Shown here one piece after another: positions 1 through 10,620 of a stretch of DNA of 64,000 bases. The notes under the pieces were generated by a model that was given only the letters and a program-made list of their open reading frames with translations, did not search any database and was not told where the DNA came from. Origin of the DNA: Ricinus communis (Eukaryota; Streptophyta; Magnoliopsida; Malpighiales; Euphorbiaceae); assembly GCF_019578655.1 (NCBI RefSeq), contig NC_063265.1, positions 23,546,285 to 23,610,284 on the forward strand, written 5' to 3'. The position numbers and the translations under genes are program-made. Position 1 is the first letter of the stretch; each line of letters opens with the position of its first letter.

Positions 1-904
1 CCTTAAAGCCGATCGGTTCTGCATTGAGCCGATCGGCTCTATGCCCTAGACCAATCGGCTGTGCACATTTTTGGCCTAATTTTTTGAGTTTTTAATGTAT
101 TTTCAGTGATTTTATATAATATAGTTAGTTTTTAGGGGTTTTCTTTCGTTCTACAGTTGTAAGAAAGATTGTAATAGTTAGATTTAATTTTTTATATTTT
201 TTTTTTTGCTATATGCTTGATATATGCCAAATAACTATAATATGATTTCCTAATTAAAATTTGGATATGTAGACCTTGTGTAAAAAAATTGACCCAACAT
301 GAAAATTGTAGTCCATTAGGTTAATCAGATGGTAATTGGGCTAAATCTAAAATCAATATAGACCTAGTGGGCTTTGTCATGCTCTAACTAATTAATTGGG
401 TCATATTAGATTTAAAATCACATAATTGGGTCTTTGCATAAAATATAGTCTATCTAAGCTTAAAGGCTAGAATCAAAGCATAATTTATAATTAGGCTAGA
501 CTAGGAAAATCCATGTACATAATTAATTAGCAAAATATATAAAACCTAGATTGGGTTTAATAAAATGGGCTAGACTTAAGAGGACCTCACATACTATAAT
601 GGATGCTTGTAATTATAAACTATCGTATTTATAAGGAATTGCATGTTAAATAATAAAATTAAAGACTAAGATACACAAATAAGGAAGTTGGCTCCGGATC
701 CGTCTCTAGATGGGGCGAAACTTTCTTATAGAATCTAGTACACCACTCAAATTAGTAAAAGTGTCCTAGAGAATTACCCGGGTGGCAACTCTAACTGGAC
801 ACTAGACTATATGACTAGTTAGCGTGTTCTCAATTAGGTTGGAAAACCTTACAATATTGTAGTCGCTAGAGACACTTGGGTGAGAGCTCGAAACCGCCAC
901 CATA
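1..904 (+). mobile_element. Tat-like LTR, 3' part (copy A), cut by window edge
   Basis: This stretch aligns by eye with the second half of the complete LTR at 10621-12590. It shares the GCCGATCGGCTC-type palindrome cluster at 1-60, the segment ending GATATATGCCAAATA near 220, the 'gacctagtgggctttg' segment near 360, and the terminal segment with 'gactagttagcgtg' near 810. The LTR terminus expected after 'ccgccca' falls near 900-904. No primer-binding site follows; another LTR copy starts within about 25 bases. Its start lies outside the window. Confidence 0.7.
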
Positions 905-924
905 ATAAGAACTAAATCATAAGA

Positions 925-2828
925 AATATTTCAAAACTTTTCAGCCCCTGAGCCAATCAGCTCTACGTACAAATTTTTTGTACACAAACCAATTGGCTCA
1001 GCATAAAGCATATTAGCTCTATGCAGTCCCAATTGACCTATATTTTGGCCCTCGATGTCACTTTATGCATTTATTTAAAATGCCAAAAGTGTCTTATAAA
1101 AGTTCTTATCAATAGTTATTTGAATTTAAAAAGATTTTATTTGATAATTATCGAACTAAACATCCAATAAATCTAAAAGAATTATTATTTTAATTATTGA
1201 TATTATTTGATTTCCTATGGTTTCCTAAATCCTAATGTTATAAATAGAAAGCTATGCTCTAGGTTTAAGGTTAGCTATTGTTAGTAATTATTAGAGCCAT
1301 AATTAGCAATGATTAGCAAACTTTAGAGGCATTAAGTAAGAACTCATTTTAGAAAACCCTTTTTTATAGAACGATGGTAGGCTTTCCAAAAACCTTTTCA
1401 AAGTAAACTGTTGACCTAAGGTGCAATTGATCTCTATTTTGATTTTAACAACCAAATTAATCATCACTAACACCATGACTGAGTGTCTATGTGACAGAGC
1501 ATCAAAGGAACCAAGACTATCACAAACATTCTTTAGCCTTAAAGCAAATCTTGTAAACTTACCTCAAAGACACATGGGCGCTCCAAAGGTGTGAGGGCAC
1601 TTTTCATACGGTGAAAAATTTATAAGACATTGAAAAGTCCACTTGATAGCAGTCCAATCATCTTATGACACTTGACAGTCAAAGTGTCAAAGCTCCAAGA
1701 AGTGCGAGGGAACCTTACTTTATGTGTTGAAACAAATTCTGCCAAACGATAGCGCCATGAGAAACGCAGGGCACTTTTGGGCGCTGTCAAGGCAAGCGCA
1801 AGCGTGCTATTGTGGGATGAGTGCAATTCTTATAATTACTGCGATGTCAGTAACCATTAAGACAGCAGCCACCCTATCAGTGCCACGTGGCTGGAGCCGT
1901 TGGAGTTCTAATGTATCTTTTTAGATAGCCATCCAAAGCCCCTAGAGCCTATCGGCTGTGCACTATTTTGGCTTGAATTTTGAGTTTTAATGTCTTTTTA
2001 GTGATTTTATATGTTGCACTTAATATTTAATTTAGGTGTTTCTTTTATTTTTCAGTTGTAAGCAAGATTATAATAGTTAGATTTAATTTTTCTGCACTTT
2101 ATTTTTATTTTGTGCCTGATATATGCCAAATAGCTAAGATGTGATTACCTAATTAATATTGGACATATAAGCTTTGGATTAAAAATTGGACCCAACATGA
2201 AAATTGTAGCTTATTAAGTTAATCATATAGTAATTGGGCTAAATCAAAAATTAATATAGACCTAGTGGGCTTTGCCATATTTTAAATGAATTAATTAAGC
2301 CACATTAGATTTAAGATCACTTAATTATGGTAATTGAGCTCAAAATAAAATTATTATAAACCTAGTGGGCTTGGCCATCCTTTTAATGAATCAATTTGGT
2401 CACATTAGATTTAAGATCACTTAATTGGTCTCGGCATAAAAATAGTCCATTTAGGCTCAAAGGCTGAAATTTAAGTATAATTTTTAATTGGGTTAGACTG
2501 AATAGGACTTCACATGCTGTAATGAATGCTTATAAATATGAACTGTTTTATCTATAGAAAATAACATGTTAAATAATAAAATTAAAGAATAAGATACACA
2601 AATAAAAATGTTGGTTTTTAGATCCATCTCTAAATGTGGCGAAGCTTTCTTATGGAATCTAGTAGCCACTCAAATTAGTAAAAGTGTTACAGAGAATTAC
2701 TCGGTTGGCGACTCCATCTCTGCGCTAGTCTATATGACTAGTTAGCATATTTCCAATTAGATTGAAAAGTCTTATAGTGCCGTAGTCGGTAAAAACACTT
2801 ATGCACGCGCCTGAAATCGCCGCCCATA
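925..2828 (+). mobile_element. Tat-like LTR, nearly full (copy B)
   Basis: This is the second head-to-tail LTR of the same family. It begins inside U3 (the 'actaaatcataag' stretch matches U3 of the 10621 LTR; the first ~240 bases are missing). It has the first palindrome cluster at 950-1035, a TATA-like 'ttataaataga' near 1239, the second palindrome cluster at 1938-1960, and the LTR terminus 'cgccgccca' near 2826. As in copy A, the sequence after the terminus is 'taataagaRaact', with no primer-binding site. Short open frames inside it are chance and encode nothing recognisable. Confidence 0.7.
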
Positions 2829-3213
2829 ATAAGAGAAACTATTTATTTATAAGAAAATACATGATAATAAAAAAATTTATACGGATCAAATGAATATCTT
2901 ATGATATTTTGAAGACATAAGAAGCTATTTGTTTTGTATACCTTACATTTTAGTTGTAATAAGTATTTCATTGCTAAAAAACGTCAAATTAAGGATTTAA
3001 CTGGTTAACAATAAAGTTTAAGATGCTAAATGATAGAAAAGAATAAGTGCTTAAATATGTATTAGCCTTGAAGAATACTCAACTAACATTCAAAATCCAA
3101 CCGATCGGGCAACAAATATAATCCAGACAACTTTCAAAGCAATCCAGAATTTTAAACCGAACAGAGAGCTTTTAAGATCTTACAAAATTGAGCTTCGTCT
3201 TCTTTAATAAAAA
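2829..3213. other. Upstream region of the cystatin gene
   Basis: This is AT-rich sequence between the LTR and the cystatin start codon. It should hold the gene's promoter and 5' leader. I see no clear TATA box or other site that I would defend. Confidence 0.3.
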
Positions 3214-4177
3214 ATGGTGGTGAATAATAGGTTTTATGTAATATTATTAAGTATTATGGTTGTAAGTTGGGGAAATAATTCTGATTTGGTCGAAAGCAGA
3301 GAATTGAATTTGTTAGGAATTAGGCTTCCGGGAGGTTCTCACGACTCCAAGGGCTTTGAAAACACCGGTGAAATTGAAAACCTTGCGAGATTCGCTGTCC
3401 AAGAGCACAACAAGAAGCAGGTCCCTTTTTCTTTGATTTCCATTCTTTTCGGTTTTCTTATTCAAGTCTTGCTCTTTCATTTGCTTTATTAAGTGGTAAT
3501 ATTTATTGTGGTGATATGGGTTTGTTGATATATGTAATTATTTAAGGGAGTTTAGCTGTTTCTCTGTTTCAGTGAATTTTCTTTTCGACGAATCTTAATT
3601 AGGACATCACTTAAATTGCTATTTGACTCAATAATTCAGAAATTAATTGTCTGCAATACCTTGCATTGTTCATATCTCTTAGTTGCCTAATTTCAATTAC
3701 TCATTTATTCTTTGCTATAATCGTATGAATTCAACTTTGTTTTGCTTTATTTGTTTCCTTGGCACCTGTTTTGCTGGTAAATTCTGGGTTGCATTTCATT
3801 ATTGACAGAATAAAAAAAAAAAAAACAATGGCAGATCCATAGGTTGTTGTTTTCGTCGTGGTCTAGAATTATTGATTTGTGGTCAGTTTGAAATTTGTCT
3901 GCAACGTCTTGATGCGTATAATGATGCTGAATTACTACAGAATGATGTTCTTGAGTTCGTGAGGGTGCTTAAGTCCAAAGAACAAGTGGTTGCTGGTAAG
4001 CTATACTATCTTACTCTAGAAGCAATTGAGGCTGGTCATAAGAAGTTGTATGAAGTTAAAGTCTGGGTGAAGCCATGGATGAACTTCAAACAGTTGAAGG
4101 AATTCAAATATGCTGAAGCCAGTACTACCTCAGACCTTGGTGGTGGATTAGGTAATGGGGTAGTCTTAGTATATTAA
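3214..4177 (+). CDS. Phytocystatin, cystatin-domain exons 1 and 2
   Basis: This encodes an inhibitor of papain-type cysteine proteases. Exon 1 is 3214-3420 (69 codons, phase 0) and exon 2 starts at 3941 after a GT-AG intron of 520 bases. The N-terminus is hydrophobic (residues ~8-19), consistent with a secretory signal. Three family hallmarks are present: a GG pair at residues 40-41, the plant-specific LARFAV box at 57-62 followed by EHNKK, the QVVAG reactive loop at 84-88, and the PW pair at 114-115. Exon 2 can be read to a stop at 4177, giving 147 residues. A GT at 4152 fits in-frame splicing to the exon at 5566, as in extended cystatins. The C-terminal residues after 4151 are then intron read-through. 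Exon boundaries are inferred. The cystatin domain itself looks undamaged. Confidence 0.88.
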
Positions 4178-5565
4178 TTTGGAATTGATGTTGACTCACT
4201 GCTTGTGGATGATTTAAATTTCTTTGAGTTATGATTGTTTTAATTTTATCGTATTTCGATACTAAATGAGTTTCTCTTTATTATCTTTTATTTGAATAAA
4301 AAACTTGGTTAGGTTCTTATGATGGAGACCCATCTTCACTTAATGTTTACTGAGACCTGGTGTGCTCATTAAAATAGACTTGTGAATATCTTAATAAAGC
4401 ATCATGCGGCCATCAACTAGAATCCAAGGGAGTTAAGAAACTTTGAGGAAATGCTTTCAGAAGGAAAGAAAAATAAGAAACGAAAAGCTCAATTATGGTA
4501 GCACTTCTTAACAGGCAAGAGCCTTGGCAACTACAAGTGCTTCTAGGAATCTAGGTATGTGGTTACTCCACTTTGAACTAACTTGGAAGAGGTGGATGGC
4601 GAGGAAAAAAATAGTGATGGAATTCCTTATTATGAATGGGGAGAAGAGGACAACCTTTTATTTGATGATGAGGATTAAGTTAGTTTCTCTACAAATAGCT
4701 TGATAGTAGAACGTGATTATGTGCACACTCGTACATGCTGAACTAGTCTTAGTAGTTACTTTCTTTATAGAATTGTTCTTTTGCTGTTCCATTATGAACT
4801 TTAGTATATTTTATATTCAGTTATAATTTAGTGTTGTTGAAGTGTTAGTATGCCTCACATCTCTTACCCTTAGGCCTGTGCTTGTTCTTTGTGCCTAGGC
4901 CGTAGGTTCACCATTCACCTCAATGCACCTTGCACATTTGACAACTATGCTGGTTATGCTGTTTGACAATCTGTGACATATGAATAGGGGTGGCTTCCCC
5001 GAATTCTATTACTACTATATGGGAGGTAAAACCTTGAGCACTATTCCATAGTGCCATTTTGTGGTGTTCAGAGGGCTGACACTATTGTAACCCATGTTTT
5101 CTTGGGTCTTGGTTTTGGTAATGGTTCCTCCAATTGTCATGTAAATAATAGATGTGGGACACTATTAGGAGTAGGCACAAAAGATAGATGCCTTTAGCTT
5201 TACTATGATATTAAGATTGGGAATGATGGATATTAAACAACCAACAAGAAGTTTAAGAGAGGAGTGCAGGTTAGAGCACCATGGTAAAGAATTGGTTGGT
5301 CTCCTTTTTGCTCCGGTCCCTTTTGCACTTTGGTGTTTATAAAGGTCAATGATAACAGTTTTGTAGTTAGTTGGTACATCAGCAAATGGGGCTTATGAAG
5401 ATTAGTCCATTCCTTATTGATCCTCCAAAAACATTGTCTAAACGTCTTGTGACACCTAGACCTATTTGTAATTTGACTTCAAATATAGCAATTAGGATCC
5501 TTTCTGTTGTCAAATATTTGAAAAGAAAAGTAGTTAGTGATTGATTGGGCACTTTCTGCAATCAG
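4152..5565 (+). other. Large inferred intron 2 of the cystatin gene
   Basis: This 1,414-base stretch starts with GT at 4152 and ends 'tgcaatcag' at 5565. Joining the two sides keeps the frame, with one base of the split codon on the left. Inside, 4380-4680 contains a broken, charged, lysine- and acidic-rich reading frame that I cannot assign. The rest has no recognisable gene. It may contain old transposon sequence. Confidence 0.55.
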
Positions 5566-5905
5566 ATGCCCAAATGCCTGGGTAGCGAGCAGTGCCAGCA
5601 AACGACCCTGAGGTCCAAGACGCTGCAAATCATGCTGTTAAGTCCATCCATCAGAAATCCAATTCACTGTCCCCATATGAACTCTTAGAGATCATTCTAG
5701 CTAAGGCCAAGGTTGGCATTTATTAGTTTCCAAATCTTACTTTTTCTTGGGATTGTTCTTTTCTTCTAATGTTGCTAATTTGGAGGGTTTATCTGCTGAG
5801 CTTATTATATTTATGCAGGTAATTGAAGATTATGCCAAATTTGAGCTTCTTCTGAATGTACGGAGGGGAATTAAAGAAGAGAATGTTGGGGTTGAAGTAA
5901 TTTAA
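5566..5905 (+). pseudogene. Cystatin C-terminal (legumain-inhibitory) extension, broken
   Basis: These two inferred exons (5566-5711 and 5819-5905, GT-AG intron between) match the C-terminal cystatin-like extension found in ~23-kDa phytocystatins such as Arabidopsis CYS6. The first has the DPEVQDAA stretch and an SNSL tetrapeptide, the motif known to inhibit legumain-type asparaginyl proteases. The second has a KFELLL...RRGIKEE stretch typical of the extension's core. Two lesions are visible. A TAG at 5581-5583 stands where relatives have a tryptophan. The reading frame also ends at 5903-5905, whereas the shifted frame continues the family's C-terminal residues to a TAG near 5934. The extension therefore probably cannot be made unless the TAG is read through or the codon differs in other alleles. 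Confidence 0.75.
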
Positions 5906-6299
5906 GAATAAGGAAGGAAAGTCCTACTTGAACTAGATGCTGTAAATTGTTTGAAAAATGCATGTTGCTACCTGATATTGTATGATTGACAACAATAATG
6001 ACACTACTACTACATATATATATATATATACTGTGTAAATATCAGTGCCAGTTATTTTGGTATTTCTCTAATGTCTTGCCTTGTCCAACATATCTGTATA
6101 TAGAGAATACATGTATGTGTTTCTGTTGATGTCGCTCTCTTGAAGAATCTACAGGTTTCTTCTGTTAACCCTCTTAAAATAGAAAGATGATCTCTTGATA
6201 TCCTCCATTTTGAGAGCACAACAATATCACAACAATAATATAATACACATTTTTTTTAAGAAAATAATTTCTTTTTAAAATTTTAGTATTCTGACTTTT

Positions 6300-6330
<31 letters not shown>

Positions 6331-6394
6331 TGTATTATCTATTTATATAATATTTTTTATTATTTTAAATTTTATTAGGAAAAAATACTAAAAA

Positions 6395-6458
<64 letters not shown>

Positions 6459-6742
6459 CGAATAGATATCATTTAATTTTTAAGATAATACATCATTGTC
6501 TAACCGGCTAAATGAAATAAATTTATTATTTTTATCTTGTATTTTTATGTTTGGTATCTATAAATTGAAAGATATTATATATATTTTTTGATAATCACTA
6601 GTACATTTTGATGAGAATGAAGAGGTGTATTTTAAAAAACTAATTTTTTAATCACATAGATTACACGTGAATTAATTGTTTAACTCATTGTCATTTAGAA
6701 AATAAAGTAATATATGCCTTTGTCATTCTAACTTTGTTATTC
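5906..6742. repeat. 3' flank with (TA)n microsatellites
   Basis: TA dinucleotide tracts occur at about 6013-6031, 6301-6324 and 6396-6448, set in very AT-rich DNA downstream of the cystatin gene. No gene is seen. The tracts are likely polymorphic. Confidence 0.85.
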
Positions 6743-7440
6743 TAACTTGTGCTAAACATGTATTCAATGTTTATGCATTTGTCAAAGATCGTTCACTTAA
6801 TCAAGTAAAGAAACTTTAACTCCCAAATAATCTGTACTTAAGAACTTTAATTATAAAGCATTAAATGTTATTTAACCTAAATATAAGTTTAGATTAAATT
6901 AAGTTTGTAAAATATCAAGCCTTCACTAAGTTCATAAAGAATAAAAGAAGAGAATAATCTCAAAATATTAATATTCAACAACCTAATAACATAGAAAATT
7001 TGTTCTATGCTTATTTAGGCTTAGAAAACCTTAATTCTAAACTAATAAGGAATTATATCTCAATTAGGATAAAAGTGATACAAACGTGGTTAACTTGTGC
7101 CAAACCTGTATTCAATGTTGATGCATTTGCCAAAGATCATTTACCTAATCAAGCAAAAAAATTCTACTTTCCAAAAAAACCTTTAAATAACTTGTACTTA
7201 AGAACCTTAATGATAAAGAATTAAAGATTGTTTAACATAAACATAAGTTTAAATAAAACTAAGTTTGTAAAATACCAAGCGTTCATTTGATGAATTCACT
7301 GAGTTCATAAAGAACAAAAGAAGAGAATAATCTCAAAATATTGATATCCAACAACCTAATAACATAGAATACTCGTTCTAGACTTATATAGGCCTTAGAA
7401 AACCCTAATTCCAAACTAATAAGGAATTATAACTCAATTA
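6743..7440. repeat. 348-bp tandem direct duplication
   Basis: Two diverged copies lie head to tail. The segment beginning TAACTTGTGC at 6743 recurs at 7091. The copies share long stretches such as 'caacctaataacatagaa' and 'actaataaggaattata'. The second copy has a small insertion near 7290. The copies contain no convincing ORF or terminal inverted repeat. Confidence 0.75.
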
Positions 7441-8371
7441 GAATAAAGATAACCTTTCTAACAAAAAAAAAATGAGTAAAACAAAGTCCTAATAAAATGA
7501 AAATACATGTGTGTCCTATCCTTATCCGATTTAGAAAGGAATTTGACTTAATTAAAAGACAAATAACCTCCTAAATTCGTCCAACCCTAGTCCATAAACT
7601 AAACATAACTTTTGGGCTTAAGTAACATGTAATAAACTGTCAATCTTTGAGTATTGGAATATAAATAGCTTGACTTGTTTATTTTGGGCCCATCTCGACT
7701 TAATCATACCTCCATATATTGAATTAAGTTGATAGAATAAACTTGAGGCCCATTGTCTTGATCAAGCTTAATCTCACTTTGACTTTGAATCGGACTAGGT
7801 TTCCTAACGAGATTAGGATTTCTACTGGAATTAGGATTTTTTTTGTCGCTTGAACTCGTAATATCATCAGGACTTCATGTTGGATTAGGATTCCTAGTTA
7901 AATTAGGATTTCTTATTGGATTAAGATTCCTTGAGCTAGTGGGATTTGCATCATTAGTATTTTTTGTTAGAGTAGAATTCCTTGTGCTAGATGGGTTCTT
8001 ATCATTTAGTTGTTTAACTAATTGGTTTTTACTGATCTAATAAAAAGGAGATCTAAGTAATTAATATAATCTCCACGAATATAGATTATTTGGATGTCGT
8101 ACATGACAAAAATTTCGTGAAGATTTTGTATGTTGAACTTACAAGTAGTGGAGCATGTAAATATTATTGACATTAATTCATCATGTATTAAAGTAGAATT
8201 TTATTATTTTTTATAATCATTTAGTGTCATATTTTTTTTACAAATTTCATCTCTATGCTATTATATTTATTATTTTTCATTAAAATTTTTATTAAACTAA
8301 TAAAAGCCTAAATTAATTATATTTGACAATACTAATCATAAAGCATATTTAATAAATCTATTCATCTCCTT
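7441..8371. repeat. AT-rich spacer with degenerate 'attaggattcct' repeats
   Basis: Between about 7800 and 8040 a short unit like 'ggattaggattcct' recurs with spacing of roughly 20-30 bases. It creates a 65-codon open frame of repetitive hydrophobic composition that I do not regard as a gene. The remaining sequence shows nothing recognisable. Confidence 0.4.
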
Positions 8372-9480
8372 ATGGGCGACCAAGATCACTGGTAGTCCAG
8401 GGTCCACTCTTCGTACTAAGCCTATTTTGAAATAGGTCGTTCGGTTGAGACTCTAAGGGATTACGAATGTCTTTTAGACTAATTGGAAAAGGAGTCGCCA
8501 CCCAATGAGATCGGGACAGGTTTTGAATGAGGATGACGACTTTGTACCCATCGCGAAAAGCCTAAGTTTTCCCCTTCTTAAAATCAGAGATTCTACAGAA
8601 AGTTAGCTACAGATAGGGAAGGTTTATGAAAGCATCCCCCTATGCACTTAGACGGTGAAGCCTAACCTTTGTTAAAGCAAATGAACCTTTGCCTATCCTA
8701 ATAACATTGTCTTAGCCTATTCCTTACCCTATATTCTTTTTAGTCACCAATCGGAAAGTTAGGTATGGATAAGGAAGGTTTATGAAAGCATGCAATAGGT
8801 GTTCATATCATTTGCAATTTTTATTAATCCTAATCTAAGTGTCAGATTCATTTTAGCCTTAGCATTTGAGGTGAGCACATACGAGGTGCAGAAGGGTTAC
8901 TTTGATAAGCATTCAATTTTATTATCTTTGCATGTGAGGTGATCAAGACAAGTACTAAGTCCAATTTTGTTCAGTATTTACATTTGAAGTGTTATCCTGA
9001 GCCATATATAAGAAGGAGGGAGGAGAACAGAATCAGAAAGGGATTAAGGGAAGTAAGGATTAATCGAGGGGAACTATGCATCCAAATGGTCCTAATAGCC
9101 TTAATACAATTTATCACATGGTAATAAAACAAAGGATAAAATTGATCCTCCTCGGTGGGCGGATCTTCAGAAACTATCTACTCTACATCTTGGGTTAGTA
9201 ACTTAATATGAAATAAATAGCAATAATAAAAACATGATGAATTAAACATGTGATAGAAAAATAGAATTAAAAGAGAGAAAGAATTAGAAATAAGGATTAA
9301 TAATGCTTAAGGAGAAGTAAATAAAATGTTTTTTTTTATCATCACAGAGGCTAACCTCACATGGGTATTGGGTGGATCACCATGAGGTTAGTTTTCTCAA
9401 GGCACAGGAAGGGGCTCATGATGTTGTTTGGATGCTAGTCCTTGGCTTTTGGAAGAGAGAGACTGAGCTCGCCTGAGCAC
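8372..9480 (-). mobile_element. Old Tat/Ogre-type LTR remnant
   Basis: Read on the minus strand, about 8570-8372 has the 3' LTR segment familiar from plant Tat/Ogre elements. It contains 'gggtggcgactcctttt' near 8490, then the stretch about a 'ctggactaccagtgatctt', then the terminus 'gtcgccca' at 8372. No primer-binding site remains beyond it. The 5' limit is vague and may reach the GAGCTCGC-rich segment near 9480. Element type is inferred from memory of the family. Confidence 0.45.
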
Positions 9481-9693
9481 AGGGTAAGCTCGCACTAGTT
9501 CAACTATAATTCCAAGCTATAGATGTTGCACGGTGTGATTTCACTTAAAAAGCCATTGTTTGGGTACATGTGGTACTTGGACCTCGCGCGAGCAGAAGGT
9601 GACCTCACGCGAGCTTAGGGTTCTAGGGCCCGGAATGCACCAAACGTGATGTTTAGAGTAAAACGATGTTGCATAGATAATTAAGCTCCTTGA

Positions 9694-10527
9694 TGTAACG
9701 ACCCGGAATCGGATCACATTAGATTTTGTCCGCTTTAGCCCCCTACTAGTCTCCCGATTTTGTCCTTTTGGCGGGTTCGAGAACTTCCCAAGAGGCCACC
9801 CATCCTGAAAATTCAATGAACCAAGCACGTTTAACTTTGGAGTTCCTATAACTCCACAGCCAAACAACCAAAATGCACCTCATGTCATTAGTTCTAACTC
9901 TTTACATATATGTTATCAACCATTCCCCGCCCTATTTGGATGTGCAATTTGATTAATTCATGTACCTCCGTACCTTAGAGTACTGCCATCCTAGAAGCCG
10001 CTCCTTGTCCAGGCATCCTATCTTTCCCCCGACGTCTAGTCAGATCCTATCTTTGCCCCGGCATCCACTTCCGTCTTCAGGTCAGTCACATGCCCACCCA
10101 CGCCCACGATCTACTAAAGGGTCCCCTCGATACCATTTGTAACGACCCGGAACTAGATCACAATGAGATATTGTCCGCTTTGGCCCCCTACTGGCCTCAT
10201 AGTTTTGTCCCTTTGGCAGGTTTGAGAACTTCCTAGGAGGTCACCCATCCTGAAAATTCCACGAACCAAACACGTTTAACTTTGGAGTTCCTACAACTCC
10301 ACAGCTAAACAACCAAAAAGTGCCTCATATGATTAGTTCCAACTTTTTACATATATGTTATCAACCATTCCTCGCCCTATTTCGATGTGCAATTCGATTC
10401 ATTCACGTACCCATGTACCTAAGAGTCCTGCCATCCTAGAAGCCGCTCCTTGTCCAGGCATCCTATCTTTGCCCCGACATCCATTTCCCACCCTCATCGG
10501 GCCACTTCTCTAGGTTAGGCTGTCACA
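9694..10527. repeat. 444-bp repeat in tandem, starting TGTAACGACCCGG
   Basis: Copy 1 starts at 9694 and copy 2 at 10138. Both begin TGTAACGACCCGGAA and share 'aactttggagttcct', 'atatgttatcaaccattc' and 'gaagccgctccttgtcc'. Copy 2 ends with 'aggctgtcac' near 10527. The flanks on both sides (9585-9620 and 10530-10570) carry the related motif 'acctcacgcRagctta'. It looks like a TRIM-like or solo-LTR unit duplicated in tandem. I cannot settle the class. Confidence 0.6.
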
Positions 10528-10620
10528 CTTGACCTCACGTGCACAGAGGCTAACCTCACGCAAGCTTAATGGCTCAGGTCCTTGTGGTCTTAAACAACAC
10601 CGTTCCAATTTAAAATGTAA

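Noticed and set aside
3421..3492. Transmembrane C-terminus on the first cystatin exon
   Set aside because: The hydrophobic residues come from reading into the intron after the GT at 3421. Splicing to 3941 restores the cystatin frame.
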